From Enoplolaimus lenunculus (taxonomy: Eukaryota; Nematoda; Enoplea; Enoplida; Thoracostomopsidae), in NCBI GenBank assembly GCA_030248215.1, contig JASANG010003623.1, positions 244,638 to 308,637 on the forward strand: a stretch of 64,000 nucleotides of DNA. Direction: 5' to 3'. A program made the position numbers and the translations under genes. The notes beneath the pieces were generated by a model, which saw nothing but the letters and a program-made list of their open reading frames with translations, ran no database searches and was not told where the DNA came from. The stretch's first letter is position 1. Each line of letters opens with the position of its first letter. Below are positions 49,043-59,757 of the stretch, one piece after another.

Positions 49043-49155
49043 GGCCCATGTGTAGAACAGGGCTGAATTGTTTTCCGGAGGGGCTGTAATAGAGTCAGTT
49101 TAAGCTTTAGGCTAAACTTTTTGCTCAGGCTTAGGCTTAGGCTTAGGAATAGACA
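49043..49155. mobile_element. Truncated TTAGGC-core MITE
   Basis: Left end GGCCCATGTGTAGAACAGGG, then TTTTCCGGAGGGGCTGTAAT, AGAGTCAGTTTAAGCTTTAG and GCTTAGGCTTAGGCTTAGG. It stops abruptly next to GCGAATCCAGGGGGGATGG, probably another insert. Confidence 0.65.
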
Positions 49156-50002
49156 AGGGCGAATCCAGGGGGGATGGAAGAGATGTATCCCCCACCAGCT
49201 GCCGAGTGTATGCCGACAACAGGCACAAGCTTGTATGTAGTTACGTTTGGTAAGCAAAGTTTTTGATAAGCGCACACATACCTTCCAAAACGTAGCATCT
49301 TTGTTAGCTCTTAACGTTAAATTTTACCATTGATATCTATTACAAGACTTGAGTATGCTGCTATGAACATAGGTAACATTATGTTTTAAGTAATGAATGG
49401 TATTTTGCACTGGACTTAATTTGGTGCTTGAAGTGTTTACGCAATCTAATTGGCGTAATTGATATTTCGTTCTAGCGCACATACGCTGCAGAATTCTTCC
49501 ACAGGACGTGAAACCTCACTCGGAATAGAGCGTTCAGCTCCAGAAGTTTAGTGATGATACTAAATACTTCCCACCCTAACGCCACGTGTCCGATATTTAG
49601 TTTGAAAAATAGTATCCAAGAAAAAGCAATTACTGACTTCCACGCTGTATTACATAAAAAATATTGTAAACGAATTCAGTAAAAACTAAAATGTGTCATT
49701 GTACGAGAATTGAAACAACTTAACCCGCAGAGATCAGAGTAGTATGGAATGAAAACTACTCCAATCAAAATTTCGGTTTCGTTCCTGTAAGTACACAAGA
49801 GAACAGTGCTTTACTATTTTACTATTTTAAAATGTTAATATGGCGGCATTAATATGCGTTTTTATTTTAGGTAGGTTTCAGATTATCGAAGATTACAATG
49901 TTGCTGTGTGATATATCACAGTTGACATCGATCAATCTCAGTCTAGTCAACTTTTTAGAGGCCTAGTCTTCGCACAGCATACAATTAACATTATAGGCTT
50001 AT
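49156..50002. other. No gene recognised
   Basis: AT-rich spacer with no domain-bearing ORF or clear repeat apart from the GGGGGG boundary at 49165. Confidence 0.35.
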
Positions 50003-50264
50003 ATTAACTATAAGGACCTAATAATAACCAAGGCCAAAAATCAAATAATCATGCCGAATCCTTAACATTAACTATAAGGACCTAATAATAACCAAGGCCA
50101 AAAATCAAATAATCATGCCGAATCCTTAACATTAACTATAAGGACCTAATAATAACCAAGGCCAAAAATCAAATAATCATGCCGAATCCTTAACATTAAC
50201 AATAAGGACCTAATAATAACCAAGGCCAAAAATCAAATAATCATGCCGAATCCTTAACATTAAC
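50003..50264. repeat. 64-bp tandem repeat, about 4 copies
   Basis: Units contain ATTAACTATAAGGACCTAAT, AACCAAGGCCAAAAATCAA and ATCATGCCGAATCCTTAAC. Copies are almost identical; one base differs in the last unit (AACAATAAGG). Confidence 0.95.
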
Positions 50265-51011
50265 CTAAACCTTGAAGTATTCAAGTCTCGCTTTATATAA
50301 GTGGGAAGGTTTCTGTAATTAACATAATCGTGAGTGGATATATTATAAAACTCTGGCAGATTTAAAAATATGTATGTCACAAAAACGTTGAATATGGTAA
50401 AGTTCGTAAATTTTTGTGAATTGTTTTAGGCACCTTTTCAGTTTCAAACACAGGAAACACCCCTCGATATTGTTATATATATGACGTGCCAGCCTATAGC
50501 AAATCCCTGGCTATAATACCGCAAAGCTACTACCATAGGCAAAGCTGTTTACTGACTGGAATAAATGTTATCTTTAGTGACGCGGCAAAGCTACCTTTAA
50601 AAATACGCATGAGAAGCGTAACAATTAAGCGGTAATTTTTAACAAGTAGCCGTAGCTGCGCATATGTGCACTTTATTAAAGTACTTAGATTACAAACAAA
50701 CGCTTTCACATCACGTGAAGCAATCCTAAACTGTAAACACTTCTTGTACACATTTCATAAACAATATAGAGATTTTACACTAACAAAATTGGTCAATAAA
50801 CCATGTACAAATTTTTTTGTAGAACGATCATATATTTTCAAAAACTATCTTTACTACTGAGCTGAAATGGTGCCCAAAACACGTAAGTTTCGCGTTCCAG
50901 CTTTAATGATATCGATTTCTAAAACCAAAATTATACACATTGTTTAGTTTGAAAACATAAATCAAAAACATATTTATTCGGTAGAATGCCAATTGTCAAA
51001 TACCTTAGTAA

Positions 51012-51112
51012 CCCGAATAAGAGGGGGGACAAATCATTGTTTGGCCTCTCCAAAGAGAATCCCTGTTATTCGGTTATGGGCTGTTATTTATTTTTAACCC
51101 GCCCTTCGTTAG
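51012..51112 (-). promoter_or_regulatory. GPCR-upstream conserved block, orphan copy 3
   Basis: CCCGAATAAGAGGGGGG, TTGGCCTCTCCAAAGAG, CCCTGTTATTCGGTTATGGG and TTTTTAACCCGCCC, with further similarity to about 51230 (CGGTATTGCAAGTATCCGTTG). It matches the block upstream of GPCR 1, but no receptor ORF lies on the minus strand just below 51.0 kb. Either a lost paralogue or a free-standing repeat. Confidence 0.5.
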
Positions 51113-51398
51113 TGCTTTATATTCGGTATTGCAAGTATCCGTTGAATTAAACGTTTATTTGTCTATTAAAACCTTGTGCGATAACGCGTGTTATACCTAA
51201 GATGTACTTTCTAAACTAAGTATGCCTTAATGTTTCGAACTCAACTGTGTTTGGTGCTGGAATCATTTATGCACTGCAATTTGAGATAATTGACATTTAT
51301 GGACCCTAATTTGGGTTTAAGGACTATATGAGTTTACGAACTCTTATTAGGGATACGGACTCCAATTGATTGGAACTCATAATAGGGACCCCTCTTAT

Positions 51399-51560
51399 TA
51401 CCCCCTGTTATACGGGTCACTACAGTGGAAAACATAAAGTCAAAAATATGTGTACCCCCTGTTATACGGGTCACTACAGTGGAAAACATAAAGTCAAAAA
51501 TATGTGTACCCCCTGTTATACGGGTCACTACCGTGGAAAACATAAAGTCAAAAATATGTG
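51399..51560. repeat. 54-bp tandem repeat, 3 copies
   Basis: Units at 51399, 51453 and 51507: TACCCCCTGTTATACGGGTC, ACTACAGTGGAAAACATAAA and GTCAAAAATATGTG. One base differs in the third copy. ORFs on both strands here are repeat translation. Confidence 0.95.
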
Positions 51561-52309
51561 TTGTTTTTGCAGGACATCCTTTCTGACACGTCTTTTGACA
51601 AGTTAATTGCTGAAGAAAAAATACACAGATGAACCCGAATGCAGAGCTGAAATTACGGATTTAATCACTTTCCGGCAAAAGCATAAAGTTTGTCTGATAT
51701 CCAATTTAAAGATTGAAAACGCTTACAATCACCGCTTGACTATGAGTGGTTCAAACACAGCACAGCGTTTAATTTTCTCCGGAAGATTTGAGGTAGTCAC
51801 TGGAATTAAAGAACAATTCAATAGGAATAGAAAGAGCATTGCATGTGAAAATTGAAATGATTAACGACCTGTTAATCAGTATTACACGACTCGTGGGCCC
51901 TCGAAATGGTGTACATAATAGGCACTCCTTAGTACATGTTCTATTGGGTAGGTCTTGTTAAAAAGTCGCTTACGAGAACAGATGTTCTAACATCAGTGGA
52001 AACTTTTTCAGATAAACAAAAACGGCTGAACAGTGCGTTTTTGCAAATGTCTCTTCAAGGCCTGAGTTCATTCAATCTGCCCCATAATGGCTAATTAGAA
52101 GTAGATGCGTTGGCAAGAAATAGCTATTAGCTAAATGACATTGTGTGAAGTTAGCATAATCTACCATTTCCAACGCTTAAAGCAAGAGTTTACGAAGGAA
52201 ATGTGCTTAAATTTTCTCAAGTAGTATCAGTAAACACACGCATATATCAATTAAAATCTCCCAACACTAAGTTGTGGGAAAAGCCCTTTAGGTTTGTATC
52301 GTATATACA
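51561..52309. other. No supported gene
   Basis: An acceptor-like TTTTTGCAG at 51564-51572 precedes a short frame (DILSDTSFDKLIAEE) and a 51607-51855 ORF with no recognised domain; too weak to call. Confidence 0.25.
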
Positions 52310-52317
52310 ATTAATAA

Positions 52318-52465
52318 GGCCCATGTTACTTTAATGGGCGTCCAGGGTTCTGGTGGGTCCATAAAACAGTAAGTTTGGATTCTACAATAATTTTTTGCTT
52401 AGGCTTAGGCTTAGGCTTAGGAAAACGCTTAATCTACAGCTTCGCCCCTTAAAGTAACATTGGGC
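52318..52465. mobile_element. Short TTAGGC-core MITE with perfect 8-bp duplication
   Basis: 148 bp. Inverted ends GGCCCATGTTACTTTAATGG and CTTAAAGTAACATTGGGC; flanked by ATTAATAA on both sides (52310-52317, 52466-52473), as hAT elements make. Core GCTTAGGCTTAGGCTTAGG at about 52398-52421. Confidence 0.85.
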
Positions 52466-52473
52466 ATTAATAA

Positions 52474-54030
52474 TATGGGTGTGCGCATGAGGGTTACCGC
52501 AGAGGGGCGCATGCAGAATGCAAAACTAAAATGCGTCGAATTATTCATGCTGCGTTCTTAGAAATCCCAATTAAAAACTGTAACCGCATCGGAATTATGA
52601 TTGTTTCATTAGTTGAACTCTATCATTAAACAGTGAATGATGTACGATCGGCATTGTACGAGTACGAAACCACGCAGCTTATAATTGTTTTTTTGTGCAG
52701 CGCTCTTGGGAAATATATGTAGAATACTACTTATCAGAACTCAAAATCAGCTCGCCTACTAGCTTTTCTCTTTCTTTATGAGGTCACAATAGTAGGTTGA
52801 ACGCAATTAGTATATATAAATAGTCCGAATACAGCTATAAAACTGAACAATTCAAGGTAAATGAATTAGCTGTGAGTTCGTAATTTGGCAATAAACGGTG
52901 AGGATTCTGTTTTATTATTATTGTTGCGATTGTTATTATTGACAATTATTTGGCAAAATTTAAACTCCATTTTTTCGATAAACCGATAAATGCTTATAAA
53001 CACAGGACAGCGAAGGCTAACAAATAACCACTTAAAAATTTGAATTTGTTAAGTAAAATAATTAAAGCATCTCAGTGTTTCAAATATTAGCATTTTGTAA
53101 GTATCTTTATCAGTTTTTAATTTTGAGTTTAGCTGCAGACACTGCGTGAAATTAGAAAATAAAAACTGTTTTCCTAAGAGTTTCTCACTACAAATTATGA
53201 GCTTGCTTGATGAATCCCAATAAGTAGTTGAAGTTGATAAACAAATTTAAGCTGTCTAGCGGCGGATCAGAGGGGAAAGGACTCAAGGGTTTCGAATCAC
53301 TCCTTTTTCAGACCTCAATTTTGCAAAGATTTGCAAATTTTTAAGCACATAAATGTTAAAATACGACAAGCTTCTTGCTCACGTCGCTCGCGAAATTGCT
53401 CTCACTGTTCAACCTCAGTTTGAACATTTTCGTAAAATGATGGTCATTGAAGGTGCGTACCAGCCAGCACCTTCCAGACAGGAATGAAATTGGCTGGCAT
53501 TCGATTTTGACGTTTCCATGGCTTGTGCTGAGCCGTCTTTAGATTTACGGTAAAATGCTTAACAGCACTTTCGGTGCCTCATCGTATACTACTGTAATCA
53601 ATGTATGAAGACCTGACGAACCGTAGCCTCCGCTTCCAGCCACCTTGTTGTCTAATAGCATTTGCAGATTGTCCCTACAACAGCATTCAAAATGCTCCGA
53701 CATTTCAGTGACCCCGTCTAAACACTGAACTGATCATTTCGTTACAGATGTTCAAAGCATAATTCGGGCAAAATTGGTAGCAAAGTCAGAAACGAAAATA
53801 AACAAAATTGTCACTCGTCGCTCAAGTAACCACTTAACCAGAATTACTTACCGGTGTTTTTCAAGTACCGCACCGTCGCACATCTTATCAACTGTGAAAC
53901 TGATTTTATTGCTCATACATATTTTTATTGTAGACGATTTTACGGAAACCTGTTTAAGCCATATAAAAAATTCTTCAAACTAGAGTTTCCTAAATATTTA
54001 CCTGAATTTACAAAGTTTTAGATTTTGTGC
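52474..54030. other. No supported gene; possible coding remnant at 53360-53760
   Basis: The minus strand at 53545-53750 reads like protein (VTEMSEHFECCCRDNLQMLL, then GSGGYGSSGLHTLITVVYDE) and continues in another frame (CLEGAGWYAPSM). On the plus strand a short ORF starts at 53354 (MLKYDKLLAHVAREIALTV). Either could be exons or a broken gene; no family recognised. Confidence 0.25.
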
Positions 54031-54039
54031 GATTCAAAT

Positions 54040-54378
54040 CAGATTGGTAAATGGGTAAGAATTTACCCGACCCGCACTCTACCCACGCAAACAAAAAATT
54101 TTACCCGCAGGTATACCCGCACAAAAAAGATCTAACCACGACCACGGGCCTCACCTGACTAGAAATAAAAAACAGACAATAGCGTAGTTTTTCCTCCTTC
54201 AAACTTAAAAGTTTGCCGCGTGTAAAAACTGTGAATTTTTTTACCCGCGTGATAAAAATTTTTGCCCGCGGGTAAACCCGAGCCTGAAATTGTTTACCCG
54301 ACCCGCGTTTAACCGCGGGTAAGCGCGAGTACCCGCGGGTAAGTAAGCGCGGGTACCCGCGGGTAATGTCGCACTCTG
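54040..54378 (+). mobile_element. hAT-type MITE with ACCCGCGGGTA motifs
   Basis: 339 bp between perfect 8-bp duplications ATTCAAAT (54032-54039, 54379-54386). Ends CAGATTGG / GCACTCTG (family CAGAGYGSGA). Repeated ACCCGCGGGTA palindromes at the right, ATTTACCCGACCCGC at the left, with CACCTGACTAGAAATAAAAA and AGTTTGCCGC in the middle. Inverted sister at 59758-60214. Confidence 0.85.
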
Positions 54379-54924
54379 ATTCAAATAATTTAATACCGTT
54401 TGCAAACTTTAAAACCAGCGATTGTGTTTGTCCCAACAACCATAGTGGTGCAGTACACTCCCAGGTCAAATATGTCTAATATTTAAAATGCAATTGTCCA
54501 CTACCTGAAATCGGTCTTCCCACGTTTCAACCCGCATTTACTAGCGGCGGGGAAGTCAGTTGTCACCTAAAAATTGTGCATCCGCCAGGGGTTCGACGAA
54601 GGACTGTCTTAAATTTGCTACATATTCATTCTTGGTAACAGTTTGGCGTATTCTAAAGTTCAAAAAATCAAATGCTGCTGTACACCTCAGCATAAAAAGC
54701 TTTAGCAACTATGAATACTGTGTGGCAAAAATTATACAATTAAAATATTGTGTTTCCTTGCTTGCTTGTTCTCAAACCGACGTTGATATCCGGCTATTTC
54801 ATTGGTGATACAAAGATTTTTGGAGAAGCAATGGATCTCGGGGATAAAAGGATGGAGTTGTATCTTTTGCCTTGCCGTGCTGAAAACTTTTTGATACAAT
54901 ACAAGTAGTTCAAAATGAGGTTAT

Positions 54925-55017
54925 ACTTAAACCTAAGCCTAAGCCAAAAAATTTGTCTAAAGCGTACGCTTGCTCTATTGTAGTCCCGCTCCCGCAGAAA
55001 AACGTTCCCCACCAGAC
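54925..55017. mobile_element. Truncated TTAGGC-core MITE
   Basis: AAACCTAAGCCTAAGCC, then GCGTACGCTTGCTCTATTG and CCGCAGAAAAACGTTCCCC: the right part of the family consensus. Confidence 0.55.
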
Positions 55018-55919
55018 AGTCCTGGATCCATCAATGTTGAGACGAACTCAACGCTGGACCAATATCAACCAGACTACCCAAAACACTTTGTACATTTAAC
55101 ATAAATACAAACGTTTATGTAGCACCGCCTGTGTCAAACTGAAATATTTCAGCCAACCTTTGCTAGATTGTTTTACTGAGACTACTACGTGTTCACTGCT
55201 CGACGCCGCTAAAGTCCATTTCAGTGCTTTTAATTGCTGTTTGAACAAGGCGAAATACAATTTGGTTCGAAATCAAATCGCAGTTTGTTGCGACAAAAGT
55301 AATTCATTAAACTCTTTTGTTTTGTGTTTAGCTTTGTTTTCTGCATTTCGTACCAATTACTGACTTTGCAACATATTTATTTTTGAATGAAGTGTTCATT
55401 ACCTTCGTCAACGAAAATATCCGGTATTACTAGTTATGAACCGTTTTCATTAAATTTGTCAACGATGCCGCAAAATATATTGCCATCAACTAAACACTAT
55501 GACATATGCGAAATCAGCTGGCTATGGCTTCATGACAGCTCAGGGACAGCGCTTATAACAAATCTTGTGGTACCGTTGTCAAAATTATTTTGAAACACGG
55601 ATTACACTATACAACACATCTAAAAGTTTCTATTGGCAAAGAATCCATGTTCGAGCGAATATAATTTGTCATATTTGCGTTCATCTTTGAATATTTGTTT
55701 CTGCTTCACTGGCGCCGGAGCACGCGGGGTCAAGACATCCCGTTTCTGGGGTGAAAACAATTTCATATTAGAGCCAAGACTCTTGTACTCTCTTTCCACA
55801 TTTATGGTTAAGAATTATGCTTAGAAAAACGCTTAGGAAAAGGTTTCGATTATGGCAACACATGGGTAAGACTTTCCTTAAACGTACACATAAAAATAAG
55901 GATGGCACTATACTTTTGA
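55018..55919. other. No gene recognised
   Basis: ORFs of 60-70 codons without domains; nothing further seen. Confidence 0.3.
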
Positions 55920-56290
55920 TGACGTCCGGCGCTATTTAGGACTATTCTGATGACGTGCGGCACCGTTCGTCACCGTGGGGTATTATACGCGAATTAGGGT
56001 TGCGCTCCTACTTTACTGTGTCGAACGCCGCTGCACGGCACCGCGCGCCACCGCATGCCGCCGCGCGTCACTGTACGCCGCCGCGCGCCGCCGTGCATCG
56101 CTGGAAAAGTTTTAGTGGAATTTTTAGCAAAACATTTTAGGAGGCCGAGCGCTGGCGCGGCACTCGTGCGGCGGCGTCCGGTGGCGCACGGCTAGTATAG
56201 CGTGGACCTAACCCACGTACGATATCGTATGACGAGGGACGGTGACAGCACGGCACCGGTCGGTGACGGATGACGTCAGACGTGAATCAC
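55920..56290. repeat. GC-rich CGCCG element, longest copy
   Basis: Two GC-rich arms (55985-56105 with GCCGCCGCGCG-type units; 56145-56215 with GCGGCGGCGTCCGGTGGCG) in roughly opposite orientation around an AT-rich centre, and further GACGTCCGGCG/GGTGACGGATGACGTC words at the edges. Suggests an inverted-repeat transposon with GC-rich ends. It abuts the 3' end of GPCR 3. Confidence 0.55.
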
Positions 56291-56352
56291 GACAAGTGTA
56301 GCGTCACCCTATGAGTGTGGGTAAAGGTATACTAGAGCCAAATTTTCAGTGT

Positions 56353-57684
56353 TCACGCGATAAAATTTGCTCTCTGACGTGATGCTCGATGGCTCGTTGA
56401 ACGAATGTGTATCCCGATAGCACCTGCTCCAGTCTGTGCAGACAATTTGATTCGATTCGTTGTTGTATCACTTTTAAAATGTTGTAAAATATCACGCTTC
56501 AAACTAGTGTTCAACCAAACGTACAAAATTGGATTGGTTATCACTGAACAAGTCGCAAAACTGTTTGTAAACAAATACAGTATATAAACATACTCGGTAT
56601 CGTCCAGCCAGCCCGTATGATCACGGATTAACATGACGGCATTGGCAGGAAGCCAAAGTATACCGTACAACATAATAAATGACATAATTTTGTAGCTCGA
56701 CCGCCGACGTTTGCCAGCAATCTGTTGGCTTACCACATTTCGAGTGTTACCATTTGCAGAAATACAAGTATTAAGATTACAATGAACTACGTTTGGTTCG
56801 ACAACGACAACTCCGTTGTCGCCGTTAAGTAACGTTCCGTCTTCATGATTTCCCGGTACAATTTGACCTGGTACTTGAAACTGGTGTGAACATATCGGTT
56901 GCATGCGAGCGGCAGGAGCAGCTGCAGTTTGAATAGTAACAAACGACGCTCTATGCAGTCGACCACGTAGATGTCGTTTCACTTTTGCCCATATCATAAC
57001 GTACGAAATGGTAATAATTGCAAACGGCAACACAAATTGTACTGTAAATACACAAATGCTAAATCCGCGTCGAATGCTTTCATTTGGCCACGATTCAGTA
57101 CAAAATTCGCCACAAAATCTGGTAATTTTGCGCAGTGTCATATTATATGCGTACGGTATTATAATGACACCAGATAATATCCAAATAATTGGCATTAAAT
57201 ACCATGCCCCACGGCAACTTAGACGGCAACGTCTAGACGTCGGCGCTTGAACTGAGATGCAACGATCTAACGCAATTATCATAAGGCTCAAACCTGACAC
57301 TACCGTAGTTGTCCCTTGAAGCCATGGTAAAATATGACACATTGCTGCTCCAAAGTACCAATTTTTATTAATTAAAAATAAAGGTGTAATCGGAACGATG
57401 CAAATGCAAATTGAAATATCGGCAATTGTTAAGTTTAATATAAGAACATTTTGAGCTGTTTGAAATTTACGATATCGAAGCGTTATCGCCAGTACACTAC
57501 AATTACCGATTAAACCAGCAACAAGAAGTATTGAATAAACTGTGCCGAAAAATATTACACTTGGCCATGAATTGCTCGCATCTGGATGGCGTTCAGAAAA
57601 TACTATGCATGACGCGGTGCTATAATTAAGACGCGATGTTAGGGTTGGAGTGAAATTTGTTGTAAAACTTGAGTTAGCATTCAT
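56353..57684 (-). CDS. NPY/NPF-type rhodopsin family GPCR 3, intronless
   Basis: 443 residues from Met at 57684 (MNANSSFTTNF), preferred over an in-frame Met 15 codons earlier because it begins like GPCR 1 and keeps N-glycosylation sites at once. TM1 AGLIGNCSVLA (classic GN), TM2 LNLTIADIS, TM3 WYFGAAMC to LDRC, TM4 IWILSGVIIIP, loop 2 FCGEFCTESW, TM5 QFVLPFAIITISY, third loop about 105 residues ending AGKRRRSSYKI, TM6 LYGILWLPAN, TM7 NPILYVWLN. Highly similar to GPCR 2 in all helices, diverged in the third loop. DRC in place of DRY. No shared upstream block was found in front of it. Peptide receptor by family; ligand unknown. Confidence 0.9.
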   Translation of the reverse strand: MNANSSFTTNFTPTLTSRLNYSTASCIVFSERHPDASNSWPSVIFFGTVYSILLVAGLIGNCSVLAITLRYRKFQTAQNVLILNLTIADISICICIVPITPLFLINKNWYFGAAMCHILPWLQGTTTVVSGLSLMIIALDRCISVQAPTSRRCRLSCRGAWYLMPIIWILSGVIIIPYAYNMTLRKITRFCGEFCTESWPNESIRRGFSICVFTVQFVLPFAIITISYVMIWAKVKRHLRGRLHRASFVTIQTAAAPAARMQPICSHQFQVPGQIVPGNHEDGTLLNGDNGVVVVEPNVVHCNLNTCISANGNTRNVVSQQIAGKRRRSSYKIMSFIMLYGILWLPANAVMLIRDHTGWLDDTEYVYILYLFTNSFATCSVITNPILYVWLNTSLKRDILQHFKSDTTTNRIKLSAQTGAGAIGIHIRSTSHRASRQRANFIA

Positions 57685-57729
57685 TATTGTGACTATAGTC
57701 TGCCGATAAAGTATAATATTTAATCGCAC

Positions 57730-59757
57730 TGTATTTTTCTGAAATTAATATATGTTTGGTACTTAATTCGATAAAGTCATTGCTACGTATGACTTGCGCT
57801 TTTACTTTACACACTGATATTCTGCGTGTTATTCCAAAAAAAGTAGACATATACTGTTAAATAGTGAACTAGTTTAAATGGAGTCAATCAGAGGTCTGTC
57901 AGTGTCACCAACAGATGATAAAGTGGTACAAAAAGTTGCGGATACGAACCTTTAACAAAACACATTACGTGCCTGGAATTTTTATAGAAATACTTCAAAT
58001 AAAAATATTTGCCGCTGGTATATACAGGTACTTGAGACCTGCGGGTACGCTTCCAACTATTTAAAAGTACTGGCGCCCTGGCGCATTTCACCATTCACAT
58101 TGAGCACGAGACTACGCTGACTTCGAGGGACATTGTTTGATACTGCAGAAGAAATACGTCAGAGTGAAAAATAAATCTATTCAAAATAATAATTAAAGAT
58201 AGGTTAGGTGTACTGTTGGTACCAACTTCTCACTGACGGAACCATATGGAGTCCTTCATCCCACGGCTGTCCCAGTTATACAAATAAAAACGAAAGTTTT
58301 GTATTAAGATTTGGTATTTTTGCGTTTGGTTACCGGTAAATAGCTCTATAACTTTTTTCTGGTTATTAATATATTTAGCGCTAATACCTCAAAAATAGTT
58401 CCGATCAGCCACTCAAAATTTTATTGTTAATGCACAAATGACTACAAAAGTTATGACAAATAAAATTTTGAAACAAATGAAGCATCGATTCAAAGTAAAA
58501 CGTCTACTTTCAGGCCGCTTCACAATGTAGAAATGATAGTTTCAATATTTTGCTTTTGATTATTGGTGTTGGATTTCTGAAATGGGTCATATTTCAAGTT
58601 TTCTGACGGCCTGTGGTCAATGGCATAACATTAGTTCCCACGTTATTCTAATATGACCAATTTGAACGCAATCAAACCGTAAATATCACAGCAATTTTTG
58701 AGCTGTAGTTTTAGTTTGTAGATACAGGATATGAAAGATTAAGAAATAGCTTGATTTGGTGCAAACAACGGCACCTTAAAATCCTTCAAAATGTTATTAT
58801 AAATCTAATTTACCGTGCATATCTTTAAACCTTTACCTCAGTCAGTGCGACAGTTTTCAAATTCAATTCTCTTGTAACCGGAATTGGAATAACTTTGTGT
58901 TTGGTTAATCGTAGAAACTTTTGATTTGCAAAAAAATTCCATAGCGTAAAGACAGTTTGTGCTCGCTCACATTCTGTTTTCAAGCATAAACTAGCGCAAC
59001 CGATTATCTATGTGTGCTAAAATAACAAATTTGTAATTCATTTTCATTTTCGTCGAGCAAAACTTATGTCTGTGGTGGGATTGGGGAATTTCGGGACTTT
59101 ATATTTCAACTGTGTTCATCGCAAGCAATTGCTTTGACATATGTTTAAGTTTAGGCCAAGGTTTAGGATTAAGCGATTTTTTGGCTTGCTTTAGGCTTAG
59201 GAATAGTGTTCAGTTTAGGAATATGCTAAAGCTTAGGATTAGGCTTATGCATAGGCTTTGACGTAAGCGTAGGCTTAGACCTTGGCAGCATCATTTCAAG
59301 TCTAACCTTACCCACGACCGTAATTCCCAAAATCTCATTTGTTGCACTTTAAGAGACTTCGCTCAATTGATCCAGCTAATCTTTTAAGACATTGTACGGG
59401 TCTCGGGGAAACGCAAGGAGCCGTATGGATCACATGGGAGCCTCGGTGATCAATACAGGGGCCCCACAAAACTTTACATCGGTCCTGTCATGTAGCAAAG
59501 TCCAAATCCCAAATACCCCACCTGCTACTAAATCACCGAAATGCTAAAATTCCACCTACTACCTCAAATTACTTTGTTGAAAGGATGGATTTTGAGGAGT
59601 TTGAAGCGAAATTATCGGGTCATATTTGTTTGATTTTTTACGTAATTTAAAAATAGTTCGTTTGTAGCCAAGTTTACCAAATACTCTGATGCAGAGAATT
59701 GCTCTCTTACGAATCGGTTTCGCTCTCTGTACCTTAAAAACTGTTGAAAATTATAGA
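57730..59757. other. No gene; TTAGGC remnants
   Basis: 59140-59290 holds dispersed TTTAGG/CTTAGG words of the TTAGGC family in a scrambled order. A GGGTCTCGGGGAAACGC-type GC-richer stretch lies near 59400 without ORF. Nothing else supported. Confidence 0.4.

Noticed and set aside
49450-51000. A decayed fourth GPCR behind the orphan upstream block
   Set aside because: I looked for helix motifs (LNLAIAD, DRC, LPAN, NPILY) on the minus strand and found none, so only the block is reported.
51334-51606. Repetitive ORFs on both strands (VVTRITGGTHIFDF and CYTGHYSGKHKVKN)
   Set aside because: Both strands are open only because the 54-bp repeat length is a multiple of three.
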